From the NCBI RefSeq assembly GCF_004114425.1, contig NZ_RDQF01000002.1, positions 218,380-282,379 on the forward strand: 64,000 bases of DNA, in the 5' to 3' direction. A program made the translations under genes and the position numbers. Origin of the DNA: Bradyrhizobium vignae (lineage in GTDB: Bacteria; Pseudomonadota; Alphaproteobacteria; Rhizobiales; Xanthobacteraceae). Under the pieces are notes generated by a model. The model did no database searches and had not been told where the DNA came from. It saw only the letters and a list, made by a program, of their open reading frames with translations. How positions within the stretch are numbered: the stretch's first letter is position 1; each line of letters begins with the position of its first letter. This document shows, in pieces, positions 26,111 to 35,777 of this stretch.

Positions 26111-27427
26111 TCACTCCGGCGGCAATTTCTTCTCCAGCTCTTCGAAGCCCGTCTTGAATCCCGGAAGCTCACTCTCTGCGGGTAGCAGCCCGCGCATAGC
26201 GTCGATGAAGCTCTTGCGTTGCCAATTGACCGTGTCCAGATCCGCAAATCCATCCTTGGCGATCTTGAGAAAGGCAGCGGCATCCCCTTGATACAGCCTG
26301 ATCTCCGCCAGATCGAAGTAGCACCAGGGTCGATCGAACGGCGGCTGCTGCTTCAGCTGCGCCTCCCGGACGCGGGCGGCACGCGCCAGCGCGAGCTGGT
26401 CCGACTCGGACAGGGCAAGACGTCCGTTGACTTGCGCACGCAGCTTCAACGCGTTGAGCAGCGGATACGGATGTCCGCCCGAAGCCTTCATCGACTCCTC
26501 ATAGGCCGCAAGTGCAGGCACAAGGCGCCCTGCACGTCTGAGGACGCCGCCAAGGGAGGCGAGAGCGTCGAATCCCTTCGGGTTGAGTCTGATCGCCTCG
26601 CGAATGGATGTTTCGCCGGGCGCGGGATCGGAATCGAGTGGCGGCCGTTTGGCGATTTGCGCGACCTTGTTCTCGGCGACTCCCTTCTCGCGCCAGGCTT
26701 CGCTATAGGTCGGCGACGCGGCCGCCGCAGCGGTGAATTGTTCGAGCGCTTCGTCCCATATGTCGTTGTCTCGGCATAACAGGCCGAGCTTCATCCGCGG
26801 CAACGGATTGTTGGGATCGGCCGCAACCACTTGGCGATAGATCTCCATCGCGCTGGTGACGTTGTAGGCGCGGATCTCGTTTTCGGCCTGTGTCAACAAG
26901 TCGTTGACCGGCGGAGACTGCCGCTGCTCGTCGAGGGCCTGCCGTACCGGACTGTCGATCCGGTTTCGCTTGAGCGACTCTGTCAACACCTGCGTGATCA
27001 GCGCCCGCGATTTCTGGGCCTCCGTAGCAGGCGCATATTCGTAGGGAAAAGCCTTGATCGACGCGATATCAAAGGGCGGGGCGGAGTTGCCCTGGCGGAA
27101 GATCGCCGTGCCGGCCTCACGAGCGCGGTGCCGAACCCCGAGCTCGTAGGCGACGTTGAAGTTGAGCCCGCTGAGGTCGGCCAACGCGAAGCGCGAGTAC
27201 TCCAAATACTCGAACATGTCCTGCGTGATCAGTGCCGTGAAGAAGTCCTGATCGGTACGCCGCGGCTCGAGCTTGCCGCCCTCGGGCAGGTCGACCGCGG
27301 CAATGGCGGGGAGAAAGATGTCACTGTAGATCACATCGAAATCGACATCCTTGTCGCCGACCTTCTTCAAACCGAACGGCATGATGACGAAGCAGATCTT
27401 GGAATAATCGATGGCCGTATTGGGCAT
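26111..27427 (-). CDS. NDT-like nucleotide-processing domain with TPR repeats
   Basis: About 438 residues. Residues 1-150 match the NDT-like fold seen in conflict systems: ICFVIMPFGLKK, YSDIFLPAI, LITQDMFEYLEYSRFALADL, then NVAYELGVRHRAREAGTAIF and FPYEYAP. Residues 190-330 are TPR-type helices (AMEIYRQVVAADPNNPLPRM, ALEQFTAAAAASPTYSEAW). The C-terminal part resembles the TRAFs-binding/DUF4071 helical region. The ATG at 27427 follows GGGAGCG. Upstream of the SLATT gene on the same strand, it may generate or sense a nucleotide signal that opens the membrane partner; this is inference. Confidence 0.72.
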   Translation of the reverse strand: MPNTAIDYSKICFVIMPFGLKKVGDKDVDFDVIYSDIFLPAIAAVDLPEGGKLEPRRTDQDFFTALITQDMFEYLEYSRFALADLSGLNFNVAYELGVRHRAREAGTAIFRQGNSAPPFDIASIKAFPYEYAPATEAQKSRALITQVLTESLKRNRIDSPVRQALDEQRQSPPVNDLLTQAENEIRAYNVTSAMEIYRQVVAADPNNPLPRMKLGLLCRDNDIWDEALEQFTAAAAASPTYSEAWREKGVAENKVAQIAKRPPLDSDPAPGETSIREAIRLNPKGFDALASLGGVLRRAGRLVPALAAYEESMKASGGHPYPLLNALKLRAQVNGRLALSESDQLALARAARVREAQLKQQPPFDRPWCYFDLAEIRLYQGDAAAFLKIAKDGFADLDTVNWQRKSFIDAMRGLLPAESELPGFKTGFEELEKKLPPE

Positions 27428-27605
27428 ATCACGCGCTCCCAAAATGCAGCGGAGCAATTGAAAGCTTCATGTTCCTCCAAGGTCAACCTCAGGTCAAGTG
27501 TGGGCTTCAAGGAAAACGCGGAGGCTTCGCCCCGCTCGGCAGGAGCCCACCTATGCAAGCCGCAAAGTCATTTGACTGCGGCGTCCTGATCGACGACAAG
27601 CCGCC

Positions 27606-27842
27606 ATGGCCAAGAAACCCGGAACCAACCCGAAAGGCGAATTCGCCTTCTTCAACGTCGTCTATGAAGACGGCTCCCAGCGCTCCAACCGCCGCGTGCC
27701 CGCCGAGCTGCTCGGCGGCCTCGACGGCGACGAACCCGCCCGCCGCTTCATCATGGAGCAGGACCGCGAGATCGCGGAAAAGAGCGGCCGACCGGCGTTG
27801 GAGATCAAGCGGATCGAGCGGGTGGGGGCGAGGAAGAAATAG
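27606..27842 (+). CDS. Small hypothetical protein
   Basis: A 78-residue basic protein (MAKKPGTNPKGEFAFFNVVY, RRVPAELLGGLDGDEPARRF, a C-terminal ALEIKRIERVGARKK). No signal peptide or membrane segment is seen. Good codon pattern and a clean frame support it; it looks like a conserved small protein of bradyrhizobia but I cannot name a family. A palindromic repeat follows directly. Confidence 0.65.
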   Translation: MAKKPGTNPKGEFAFFNVVYEDGSQRSNRRVPAELLGGLDGDEPARRFIMEQDREIAEKSGRPALEIKRIERVGARKK

Positions 27843-27858
27843 GCCTTCAGCCTCTCCC

Positions 27859-27938
27859 GTCATTGCGAGCGCAGCGAAGCAATCCAGAAAACCCTCCGTA
27901 GAAAGACTCTGGATTGCTTCGCCGCGCTCGCAATGACG
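27859..27938. repeat. Palindromic intergenic repeat (family A)
   Basis: The left arm GTCATTGCGAGCGCAGCGAA..(to 27887) and the right arm (27908-27937, ending CGCGCTCGCAATGAC) are near-perfect inverted copies around a 20-base loop. A decayed copy is at 51888-51961. This is a common repeat type in Bradyrhizobium and Rhodopseudomonas genomes. Confidence 0.85.
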
Positions 27939-27945
27939 ACAAATG

Positions 27946-27975
27946 AAAAACGGCGGGTCAAGGCCCGCCGTTTGC
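27946..27975 (-). terminator. rpoD terminator
   Basis: On the minus strand AAACGGCGGG and CCCGCCGTTT pair around a six-base loop and are followed by TTTCATTT, 20 bases past the rpoD stop. Confidence 0.88.
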
Positions 27976-27994
27976 TTTGAATCGCTGTCTACGA

Positions 27995-30130
27995 TCAATT
28001 ATCCAAGAAGCTCCGCAGCTTCCTCGACCGCGACGGATGCTTCAGCTTCCGTAGCGCCTTCGCCTCGATCTGCCTGATACGCTCGCGCGTGACCGAGAAC
28101 TGCTGGCCGACTTCTTCCAGCGTGTGGTCGGTGTTCATGCCGATGCCGAAGCGCATGCGCAGCACGCGTTCTTCGCGCGGCGTCAGGGACGCCAGCACGC
28201 GCGTGGTGGTCTCGCGCAAATTGGACTGGATCGCGGCGTCGATGGGGAGGATCGCGTTCTTGTCCTCGATGAAATCGCCGAGATGTGAATCCTCTTCGTC
28301 ACCGACCGGCGTTTCCAGCGACAGCGGCTCCTTGGCGATCTTGAGGACTTTTCGCACCTTCTCCAGCGGCATACCGAGCTTTTCCGCTAGCTCTTCCGGG
28401 GTCGGCTCGCGGCCGATCTCGTTGAGCATCTGGCGGCTCGTGCGCACGATCTTGTTGATCGTCTCGATCATGTGCACGGGGATGCGGATGGTGCGGGCCT
28501 GGTCCGCAATCGAGCGGGTGATCGCCTGCCGGATCCACCACGTGGCGTAGGTCGAGAACTTGTAGCCGCGGCGATACTCGAACTTGTCGACCGCCTTCAT
28601 CAGGCCGATGTTGCCTTCCTGGATCAGGTCGAGGAACTGCAGGCCGCGGTTGGTGTACTTCTTGGCAATCGAGATCACGAGGCGGAGGTTGGCTTCCACC
28701 ATCTCCTTCTTGGCCTGGCGTGCCTCGCGCTCGCCCTTCTGCACGGAGTGCACGATCTTGCGGAATTCACCGATCTCGAGGCCGGTCAGGGCTGCGAGCT
28801 GATGCACCTCGTGGCGGAGGTCCTTGATGCGGTCCTTCTCGTGATGGACGAAGTTCTTCCAGCCCTTGGCCGACAGTTTCGAGACGCGATTGAGCCAGCG
28901 CGGATCGAGCTCCGAGCCGGTGTAGTTGCGCAAGAAGTCCTCGCGCGCGACGCCATGGCTGTCGGCAAGGCGCATCAGGCGGCCCTCATGCGAGACGAGG
29001 CGCTTGTTGATGTCGTAGAGCTGCTCGACGAGGCTGTCGATGCGCGCCTGGTTGAGGCGCAGCGACTTCACCTCGACGATGATCTCGTCCTTGAGCTTCT
29101 TGTACTTGCGCTCCTGGTGCGGCGACAGCGACTCGTTCTGGAGCTGGTTCTGGATGTCCTGCTCCTGAAGCTTGCGCAGCTTCTTGTAGCTGTCGGCGAT
29201 CTTGTCGAAGATCTCGACCACCTTCGGCTTGAGCTCGGCCTCGATCGCCGCGAGCGACATCTGGTTCTCGAACTCGTCGTCGTCCATGTCGGCTTCGGCC
29301 GCGGCCTCGCCCGGATCCTTGTCCTCGCCTTCGCCGCCGGCGGCAGGCGCGGCGCGGAACGGGGTCGGCGCCGGCGGCGCTGCGGGCGGAGCGACATGCG
29401 CAGGCGCGGCGGCTGCCGCCGCGGCCTCGCCACCCTCGGCCGGCGCTTCGCCGTTCTCACCGGTGGGACCTGCAATCATCGCAGTGTTCATGCCGCCCTT
29501 GGCATCGGGGCCGGCATAGGTCGCTTCGAGATCGATGATGTCGCGGAGGAAAATCTTGCCTTCGTTGAGCTCGTCGCGCCAGATGATGATGGCCTGGAAG
29601 GTCAGCGGGCTTTCGCAGAGGCCCGCGATCATCGCCTCGCGGCCGGCTTCGATGCGCTTGGCGATCGCGATTTCGCCCTCGCGCGAGAGCAGCTCGACCG
29701 TGCCCATCTCGCGCAGATACATGCGCACCGGATCGTCGGTGCGCTCGCCCGGCTCGCTCTTCTTGACCTCGGTGACGGCCTTCTGGGTGACCTCGACGAG
29801 CTCGTTATCGGTGTCGTCGTCGGCCTCGTCCTTCTCTTCCTCGCCTTCGGTGTCGTCGGCTTCGGTGACGTTGATGCCCATGTCCGAGAGCATCGACATG
29901 ATGTCCTCGATCTGTTCGGGCGAGGTCTGGTCGGAGGGGAGGACTTCGTTGAGCTGATCGAAGGTCACGAAGCCGCGCTTCTTGGCCTGCTTGATCATCT
30001 TCTTCACGGCCGCGTCGGACAGGTCGAGCAAGGGCGAGGGCGCGTCCTGGGAGTCCTTCTCCGGCGCATCCGCTGCCTTGTCGTCTTTTTCCTTGTCCTT
30101 CGCCTGCAGCGTCTTTGCCTTGGTGGCCAT
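27995..30130 (-). CDS. rpoD: Primary RNA polymerase sigma factor
   Basis: A 711-residue housekeeping sigma-70. Region 1.1 is at the N-terminus ([20 protein letters not shown]), then an acidic linker about 95-110, region 1.2 ([20 protein letters not shown]), an Ala/Pro/Glu-rich insert around 215-285 within the non-conserved region, region 2 ([37 protein letters not shown]), region 3 and region 4 ([19 protein letters not shown]) ending [10 protein letters not shown]. It lies downstream of dnaG on the same strand with a 374-base gap, as in many alphaproteobacteria. Confidence 0.98.
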   Translation of the reverse strand: MATKAKTLQAKDKEKDDKAADAPEKDSQDAPSPLLDLSDAAVKKMIKQAKKRGFVTFDQLNEVLPSDQTSPEQIEDIMSMLSDMGINVTEADDTEGEEEKDEADDDTDNELVEVTQKAVTEVKKSEPGERTDDPVRMYLREMGTVELLSREGEIAIAKRIEAGREAMIAGLCESPLTFQAIIIWRDELNEGKIFLRDIIDLEATYAGPDAKGGMNTAMIAGPTGENGEAPAEGGEAAAAAAAPAHVAPPAAPPAPTPFRAAPAAGGEGEDKDPGEAAAEADMDDDEFENQMSLAAIEAELKPKVVEIFDKIADSYKKLRKLQEQDIQNQLQNESLSPHQERKYKKLKDEIIVEVKSLRLNQARIDSLVEQLYDINKRLVSHEGRLMRLADSHGVAREDFLRNYTGSELDPRWLNRVSKLSAKGWKNFVHHEKDRIKDLRHEVHQLAALTGLEIGEFRKIVHSVQKGEREARQAKKEMVEANLRLVISIAKKYTNRGLQFLDLIQEGNIGLMKAVDKFEYRRGYKFSTYATWWIRQAITRSIADQARTIRIPVHMIETINKIVRTSRQMLNEIGREPTPEELAEKLGMPLEKVRKVLKIAKEPLSLETPVGDEEDSHLGDFIEDKNAILPIDAAIQSNLRETTTRVLASLTPREERVLRMRFGIGMNTDHTLEEVGQQFSVTRERIRQIEAKALRKLKHPSRSRKLRSFLDN

Positions 30131-30504
30131 CCATTGCTCCTAAACGCGCTTCATGCGAGACGCCCGCCGCGCCTGCGTGAATTCACTTGATCCTGTTGCT
30201 CGACGCTCTCGCTTCGGCAGCTCTCGACACGGAAAGGGCGGCGCACAAACCTCTCGCCACCCCCAACTTTCTCTCGCCGGAATTGCCTAACGCTTCGTCA
30301 GCCTCTTTGACGCGGCGGATGCAGGTGTAGTGCCAACAGCGATTGCGCGGATTCATTCCTGACGCGTCTGTTATGCCTGCGGCCGCCTCTGGGCCAAAGT
30401 GCTACAAGACCGTTAAGCCTCGATTAACCCTGTTTTTGCCGCCAAACCCAGGATTTGGCGAGTCTTTTAGCGGTTCCGGCCGCGGCCGTCCGCATGATTC
30501 TTCA
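30131..30504. other. dnaG-rpoD intergenic region
   Basis: About 374 bases without a gene. It should hold the rpoD promoter on the minus strand; I could not settle on a -35/-10 pair, and saw no strong hairpin. Confidence 0.4.
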
Positions 30505-32508
30505 TCACATGCTCTTCTGGAGCCGGCCCGACAGCTCACCAAAACCCTCGATCAGGGCCTCGGTACCGTCGACTTCCCCTATCCGAGCCTTGACGTCACG
30601 CAGCCATGCCAAATTGGCCTCACTGGGATCCTCCCCCAAGGCCAGCTCGGCGTCTTTCAGCTCTCTAAGTAGTGAATGCCATTGCCGATGCAAGGCAACC
30701 AGCTGGTGCCAGGTGGCAAGAACGTCATCCCTTGCCGCGCCCTCGCGGGCGGCCCATACCGCCTGGGTCGTGATGACGTTCTCAACCCTTTGAAGAACCT
30801 GGGAAAATCCACCCCGTTCGAGGTCGCTGCGCATCTTTTCGGCCTGCTCGCCAGGGTCAGGCGAGTGGTGATGGTCGTTGGCAAAGGCGGCGATGATGCC
30901 GGCCCTGAGCTTGTGGGCCTCGGGATGGGCCAGCTCCAGGGCGGCGACCTCCTCGAGATGCTCATGCAGCAGCCAGGGGTGATTGATCAGGCATTGCAGG
31001 ATCAGGGCCTCGCGGCGGGAGATGGCGCTGCGCTGGCCCCGCATGATCGGGCTTGCCGCCAGCTGGGGGCTCGCCGCCTGGTAGGGGCCGGACGGTAGCA
31101 GGGTGGGACCCGGGGCCCCGCGGCGGCCGCCGCCGAATCCCTGGGCGCCGAATCGATTCGGGCCCCCTGCCCTCGGCTGGAACGGCCGGCCGCCGCCGGG
31201 CCGGAAATTGCCCCGGCCGCCAAAGCCGCGCCCACCTTCGGGGGCGAAGGTGCGCTGCAACCGCTCGACGAACTCGTCGCGATAATAGCGCCGCACCACC
31301 TCGTCGCGGATGCCGTTCGTGAGCTCCTTGATGCGCGCCTCCAGCGCGGCGCGGCGCTCCGGCGTGGCGAAATTGCCGCCCTCGAGCTCGCGCGACCAGA
31401 TCATGTCGGCAAGCGGCCGCGCTGCCGCGATCACCTCCTCGATCGCGCCGCGCCCGCCCGAGCGCACGAGATCGTCGGGGTCCTGCCCTTCCGGCAGCAG
31501 CGCGAAACGAAGACTCTTGCCGGGGCTGAGGAAAGGCAAGGCAAGATCCGCGGCGCGATAGGCCGCCTTCTGCCCGGCGCGGTCACCGTCGAAACAGAGG
31601 ATCGGCTCGTCCGCCATCTTCCAGAGCAGCGCGAGCTGGCTCTCGGTGAGCGCTGTGCCGAGCGGCGCCACGGCACCCGCAAAACCCGCGGTAACCATGG
31701 CGATCACATCGACATAGCCTTCGACCACGATCAGCGCGCTGCCGTCATGCGTGGCTTTGCGCGCGGTCTGATGATTGTAGAGATTGTCGCCCTTGTGGAA
31801 GAGCGGTGTCTCCGGCGAGTTCAGATATTTGGCTGGAACGTCCTTCTCCAGCGCGCGCCCGCCGAAGGCGATGACACGGCCGCGCAAGTCCGTGATCGGA
31901 AACATCACGCGATCGCGGAAGCGGTCGTAGGGCACGGGGATGTCATTGCCGGCAACAAGCAGCCCGGTCTCGATCATGTCCTCGACGGAGATGCCCTGCT
32001 GGCCGAGGTGCTCCTTCAGCGCGAAGCGATCAGGCGGGGCATAGCCGAGGCGGAATTGCAATTGCGTCGCCGGCGAGATCGCGCGGTCGGCGAGATAACC
32101 ACGCGCTTTCGCCCCCACGCGCGAGGCCAGCGTCTCCGCGAAGAATCTTGCGGCGAGATCCATGACGTCATGCAGCGACTTGCGCCGCTGCTCATGCCGC
32201 GCGGCATCGGGCGTCACCGCCGGCAGCGGCAGGCCCGCCATATTGGCGAGCCGCTCCACGGCCTCCGCGAACGGCACGCCCTCGGTCTCCATCAAGAAAT
32301 CGATGATGTCGCCGTGCTTGCCGGAGGAGAAGTCGTGGTAAAAACCCTTCTGGTCGTTGACGTAGAAGGACGGCGTCTTCTCCTGCTGGAACGGCGACAG
32401 CCCTCTCCACTCCCGCCCGGCCTTCTTCAGCTTGACGCGCTTGCCGACGACTTCGGAGACCGAAAGCCGGGCACGAAGCTCGTCGAGGAATTGGGGCGTG
32501 AAGCGCAT
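30505..32508 (-). CDS. dnaG: DNA primase, zinc ligands replaced
   Basis: A 667-residue primase that lays RNA primers at the replication fork. The TOPRIM core is intact (ALIVVEGYVDVIAM, FDGDRAGQKAAYRAADLALP), with RNA polymerase domain features before it (VMFPITDLRGRVIAFGGRAL). A Gly/Arg/Pro-rich linker about 425-475 precedes the C-terminal helicase-binding domain. In the N-terminal CHC2 segment the Cys-His-Cys-Cys zinc ligands are replaced: GLSPFQQEKTPSFYV and FYHDFSSGKHGD, where canonical primases have CPFH and YHCFGCG. The fold otherwise aligns, so this may be a lineage-specific zinc-free variant. Confidence 0.95.
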   Translation of the reverse strand: MRFTPQFLDELRARLSVSEVVGKRVKLKKAGREWRGLSPFQQEKTPSFYVNDQKGFYHDFSSGKHGDIIDFLMETEGVPFAEAVERLANMAGLPLPAVTPDAARHEQRRKSLHDVMDLAARFFAETLASRVGAKARGYLADRAISPATQLQFRLGYAPPDRFALKEHLGQQGISVEDMIETGLLVAGNDIPVPYDRFRDRVMFPITDLRGRVIAFGGRALEKDVPAKYLNSPETPLFHKGDNLYNHQTARKATHDGSALIVVEGYVDVIAMVTAGFAGAVAPLGTALTESQLALLWKMADEPILCFDGDRAGQKAAYRAADLALPFLSPGKSLRFALLPEGQDPDDLVRSGGRGAIEEVIAAARPLADMIWSRELEGGNFATPERRAALEARIKELTNGIRDEVVRRYYRDEFVERLQRTFAPEGGRGFGGRGNFRPGGGRPFQPRAGGPNRFGAQGFGGGRRGAPGPTLLPSGPYQAASPQLAASPIMRGQRSAISRREALILQCLINHPWLLHEHLEEVAALELAHPEAHKLRAGIIAAFANDHHHSPDPGEQAEKMRSDLERGGFSQVLQRVENVITTQAVWAAREGAARDDVLATWHQLVALHRQWHSLLRELKDAELALGEDPSEANLAWLRDVKARIGEVDGTEALIEGFGELSGRLQKSM

Positions 32509-32629
32509 GGGATGAGTTTAGCCGAGCGTTTGAGTCGGGCGAAGGATCAGGGATATAGGCGCGGCCTCGCCAATAGTCAGGTTTAGGCGGGTTATCCGGG
32601 TTATTCGACCTATGCACAGGCCTTGGTCC

Positions 32630-32720
32630 CGTCACCCCTGAAAGTGCTCGCCTCTTCGGCGAGCCTCGAAGGCCGACGGCCCGGCTGCATCCAGGCCGAT
32701 TCATCCCTCGAGGATGACGG
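32630..32720. repeat. Palindromic intergenic repeat (family B)
   Basis: It contains GTCACCCCTGAAAGTGCTCG, CCTCTTCGGCGAGCCTCGAA and the closing CCCTCGAGGATGACGG. A shorter copy is at 51992-52037. Confidence 0.7.
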
Positions 32721-32787
32721 AATAAGTGGCCGGAATGACTTGACGGAGCCACTTGAACCGCGCCCGGTTCCGCGCTTCCATGCCTGC

Positions 32788-33351
32788 ATGTTCAGGACCT
32801 TTCGAGGCGGTCAGAGCGGGGGCTGGCGCGTGACCTCGATTTCGCCAGTGACGGGCGAGCCCCTGCCCTTTGTGCCGGCGCTGTCGGTGACCGACAGCGA
32901 GGCCGTCTCGTTGCCGCAGGTGCCCTCGCGCAATGCCTGGCGGCTGGTCGGGGTCGCGAGCAACTTGCGCTACACCGAGCGGGCCGAGAAGCAGCAGCTC
33001 GTGGCCGTGCAGGCTGGCCTCGGCCGGCTGGAGGCAACCAGCGCGGCGCTGATCCCGATCCGCAAGTCGCAATCCTGGTGGGAGCTGACGCAGGAAGAGC
33101 GACGCAAGATCTTCGAGGACAGATCGCACCACATTGCGAGCAGCCTGCGCTTCCTGCCGGCGATCGCGCGCCAGCTCTATCATTGCCGCGACCTCGGCGG
33201 CCCCTTCGACTTTCTCACCTGGTTCGAGTTCGCTCCCGCAGACGCCTCGCTGTTCGAGGAGCTGGTGGCGATGCTCCGGCGGACCGAGGAGTGGACCTAT
33301 GTCGAGCGCGAGGTCGACGTGCGCATGGTGAAGGAAGTGCTGTCGGCTTAG
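32788..33351 (+). CDS. Chlorite dismutase family heme protein (short form)
   Basis: About 187 residues, the length of the short dimeric clade. Family marks include SWWELTQEERRKIFEDRSHH, LPAIARQLYHCRDLGGPFDF and FEFAPADASLFEEL. The His in LYHCRD is the expected proximal heme ligand. Thirteen residues later, where I recall the distal Arg of the Nitrobacter enzyme, the residue is Trp (FLTWFEF), so chlorite-degrading activity is doubtful; this rests on an ungapped alignment from memory. The ATG at 32788 was chosen because upstream residues derive from a repeat. Its stop overlaps the converging gamma-glutamylcyclotransferase stop. Confidence 0.75.
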   Translation: MFRTFRGGQSGGWRVTSISPVTGEPLPFVPALSVTDSEAVSLPQVPSRNAWRLVGVASNLRYTERAEKQQLVAVQAGLGRLEATSAALIPIRKSQSWWELTQEERRKIFEDRSHHIASSLRFLPAIARQLYHCRDLGGPFDFLTWFEFAPADASLFEELVAMLRRTEEWTYVEREVDVRMVKEVLSA

Positions 33352-33746
33352 TGCTCCAGGAACCGCCCGGACTCGATGCACGGCAGACCGGTGACGGGCC
33401 AGTTGTAGACATAGGTCCAGGCCCTTTCCGTGGCACCATCAGGCAACGTGACCTCGATCATCTGCCGCAGATATTCCGTCGGCTCCGGAAAGCCCTCGCC
33501 ACAGGCCTCGTACATGTCGAGCTCGCGCAGGAGCTCGTCCGGCACGCGCAGGTGAAAGAGCTCGCCATGGACGATGTCCGTCGGCGCGTCGGAAAGCAGC
33601 AATCCGGGATAGTGCTTCACCAGAACGAGCCGGCCGCGGCAGGTCGCTTCGCACAGAAATTCCGCATGGCCCGCGAGCAGCCGGGCCATCGGATGATCGA
33701 AGCCGCGCATCAGGGTGCCGTAGACGAAAAGTCGATCGGAGCTCAT
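33348..33746 (-). CDS. Gamma-glutamylcyclotransferase-like protein (AIG2 type)
   Basis: About 132 residues starting MSSDRLFVYGTLMRGFDHP, where the YGTLxxG loop binds the gamma-glutamyl group. A catalytic Glu candidate lies in ELDMYEACGEGFPEPTEY. The family releases 5-oxoproline from gamma-glutamyl substrates or acts on related amides. It converges on the chlorite-dismutase-like gene with a four-base stop overlap and is divergent from the N-formylglutamate amidohydrolase, 76 bases apart, which may reflect a shared glutamyl theme. Confidence 0.8.
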   Translation of the reverse strand: MSSDRLFVYGTLMRGFDHPMARLLAGHAEFLCEATCRGRLVLVKHYPGLLLSDAPTDIVHGELFHLRVPDELLRELDMYEACGEGFPEPTEYLRQMIEVTLPDGATERAWTYVYNWPVTGLPCIESGRFLEH

Positions 33747-33822
33747 GGTGTTCCAAAGTTGCAGCTTCGGTGCGATACCGTTACTCCGTTTACACACGTT
33801 GTTATTCCATAGGCAAATCAGG

Positions 33823-34626
33823 ATGGCTTTGGACACAGCCGAGGCAACCGATCAACTGCTCGGCGAGGGCGATATTCCGCCCGTGCATGAGGTGAATGCG
33901 GCAGGGACATCGCCGTTCCTGCTCACCGCGGATCACTACGGACGGATGCTGCCGCGCGCGCTCGGCGATCTCGGCCTCGCGGAAAGCGACCTTGTCAGGC
34001 ACATCGCCTGGGACATCGGCATCGCCGGCGTCGCCGAGCGGCTCGCCAAGATGCTCGACGCGCATCTGATCGCGCAGCGCTATTCGCGGCTCGTGATCGA
34101 CTGCAACCGTCCGCCCGACGTCGCGAGCTCGATCCCCGTGACCTCCGAGGCGACCGCGATCCCGCGCAACGAGGGCATTTCGGAGCGGGAACGTGAGGCA
34201 CGGCGGCGCGAGATTTTCGAGCCCTATCACCACCGCATCGATGAGGCGATCTCCCGCCGCCGCCATGACAAGCAGCCGACGGTGCTGGTGTCGCTGCACA
34301 GCTTCACGCCTGTCTATGCCGGCATCGCACGTCCCTGGCACATCGGCACGCTCCATCACCGCGACACCGTGCTGCCACAGCTCTTGCTCAAGCACCTGCG
34401 CAGCGAGGGCGATCTCGTCGTCGGCGATAACGAGCCCTATGCGGTGAGCGATCTCACCGATTACACCATCCCCGTGCACGGCGAAGCCCGCGGCCTCGTC
34501 AACACCGGCATCGAGATCCGCCAGGACCTGATCGAAGACCAGTCCGGCCAGCAGCAATGGGCCGAACGGCTGGCACGGATCCTAGCGGAGATCGCGGTGG
34601 AGCTGCGGGCGGAGCCGTTGGTGTAG
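33823..34626 (+). CDS. N-formylglutamate amidohydrolase family protein
   Basis: About 267 residues from the ATG at 33823. Family features are FLLTADHYGRMLPRALG, HIAWDIGIAGVAERLAKML, RLVIDCNRPP, VLVSLHSFTPVYAG and GDNEPYAVSDLTDYTIPVHG. HutG-type enzymes split N-formyl-L-glutamate to formate and glutamate; many short relatives act on other N-acyl or N-formyl compounds, and no histidine-utilisation genes are near, so the substrate is open. Confidence 0.85.
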   Translation: MALDTAEATDQLLGEGDIPPVHEVNAAGTSPFLLTADHYGRMLPRALGDLGLAESDLVRHIAWDIGIAGVAERLAKMLDAHLIAQRYSRLVIDCNRPPDVASSIPVTSEATAIPRNEGISEREREARRREIFEPYHHRIDEAISRRRHDKQPTVLVSLHSFTPVYAGIARPWHIGTLHHRDTVLPQLLLKHLRSEGDLVVGDNEPYAVSDLTDYTIPVHGEARGLVNTGIEIRQDLIEDQSGQQQWAERLARILAEIAVELRAEPLV

Positions 34627-35034
34627 CCGGCCAATCCGGCGGTGCCCTCACTCTCCCCGCAAACGACCGCAAACGGAGAGAGGTGAACGTCAACCGGCTC
34701 GCGTCGCGACGAACAGCGCCAGCGCCGCGAAGATCGCGGCGATGGTCCAGAGCACGTAGGCGAAGCGGCCGAGCGATGACAAAGCCAAAGGCGCAGAAGG
34801 CCACGACGAGCCCGGCGAGATCGGGCCGAGCGATATGTCGGGCGAGATATTGATAGCTCTGGTGGAGGCAGAGCGCAGCTTGCGGGCATTGACGGAATAT
34901 TCGTAAGTAAAGCGCGATGGGATTGGGATGAATCGTCATCGCGCTTTGGCTCGTACTTCGGGCACGATCGTTTCGGACAACCGCTCAGCACCTTGCATCA
35001 ACGGCGGCCGTCCGGGTCCGGATCATGCCTTCGC
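34627..35034. other. Gene-poor stretch, possible membrane-protein remnant
   Basis: About 408 bases. One minus-strand frame ending with TGA at 34690-34692 reads SLGRFAYVLWTIAAIFAALA and then LFVATRAG, a plausible membrane helix, but it lacks an evident start and family. Nothing else was found. Confidence 0.3.
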
Positions 35035-35655
35035 TCACTTCGCCCGTGTCAGCGCGAGCCAGATGCCGCCGCCGATCATGAAGCCGCCGGAGATGCGCGA
35101 CATCATCCGCGTGCGGCGCGCCGAGAAGAATTTTCGGGCGCGCCCGGCGGCGATGGCGTAGAGCGCATCCGTCATCACTGCGGTCACCATGAAGGTGGCG
35201 CCCAGCAGCGCGACTTGCGGGAAGTGCGGCCGGTTCAGGTCCATGAACTGCGGGATGAAAGCGCCGAAGAACACCAGCACCTTCGGATTCGACAGCAGCA
35301 CCAAAAATCCCTGCAGGAAAAAGCCGCCGCGCGGCGGTGGTGGCGGCGCGTCGACCTCGACGCCCTCGACCGGCGTCCAGATCAGCCTGATGCCGAGCCA
35401 GACGAGATAAGCGGCGCCGGCAAAGCGCACCCAGTCGAACCAGTAACCCATGGTCGCCATCAGCGAGGTCAGGCCGACCGCGACGATGCCGATGACGATG
35501 GCAAGCCCGGCCTGCGCGCCGGCAACGTTGGTGAGCGCCGCACGCGTGCCGTGGCGCAGTCCGTTGGCGATGACGAGGGTGACGATCGGACCCGGCAGCA
35601 GCGCCAGCGCAATGCAGGCGGCGACGAAGGCGAGATAGGCTTGCATGGACATCAT
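35035..35655 (-). CDS. LysE family transporter
   Basis: About 206 residues with six hydrophobic helices. Signatures are CIALALLPGPIVTLVIANGL and GFLVLLSNPKVLVFFGAFIP. A Pro-rich loop (DAPPPPPRGG) sits between helices 3 and 4. The start is one of two adjacent Met codons at 35655/35652. It is divergent from an ArsR/SRPBCC operon, 122 bases away. The substrate is probably an amino acid or related metabolite, not identifiable. Confidence 0.88.
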   Translation of the reverse strand: MMSMQAYLAFVAACIALALLPGPIVTLVIANGLRHGTRAALTNVAGAQAGLAIVIGIVAVGLTSLMATMGYWFDWVRFAGAAYLVWLGIRLIWTPVEGVEVDAPPPPPRGGFFLQGFLVLLSNPKVLVFFGAFIPQFMDLNRPHFPQVALLGATFMVTAVMTDALYAIAAGRARKFFSARRTRMMSRISGGFMIGGGIWLALTRAK

Positions 35656-35777
35656 GGGAGAGACTCGCTGGAGGCGGTGCCACATTAATGCATGGCGCGT
35701 GCTGGAACGGAAGACGTTCCCCCTCCCTCTATTTTCGCGCCTTGACATGCAACCGTTTGGTTGCGTATTATCCTGCC

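Noticed and set aside
28472..30190. A 572-codon plus-strand open frame
   Set aside because: It is antisense to rpoD; codon bias of the GC-rich gene keeps the opposite frame open, and its composition (Leu/Val/Asp/His-rich) is not protein-like.
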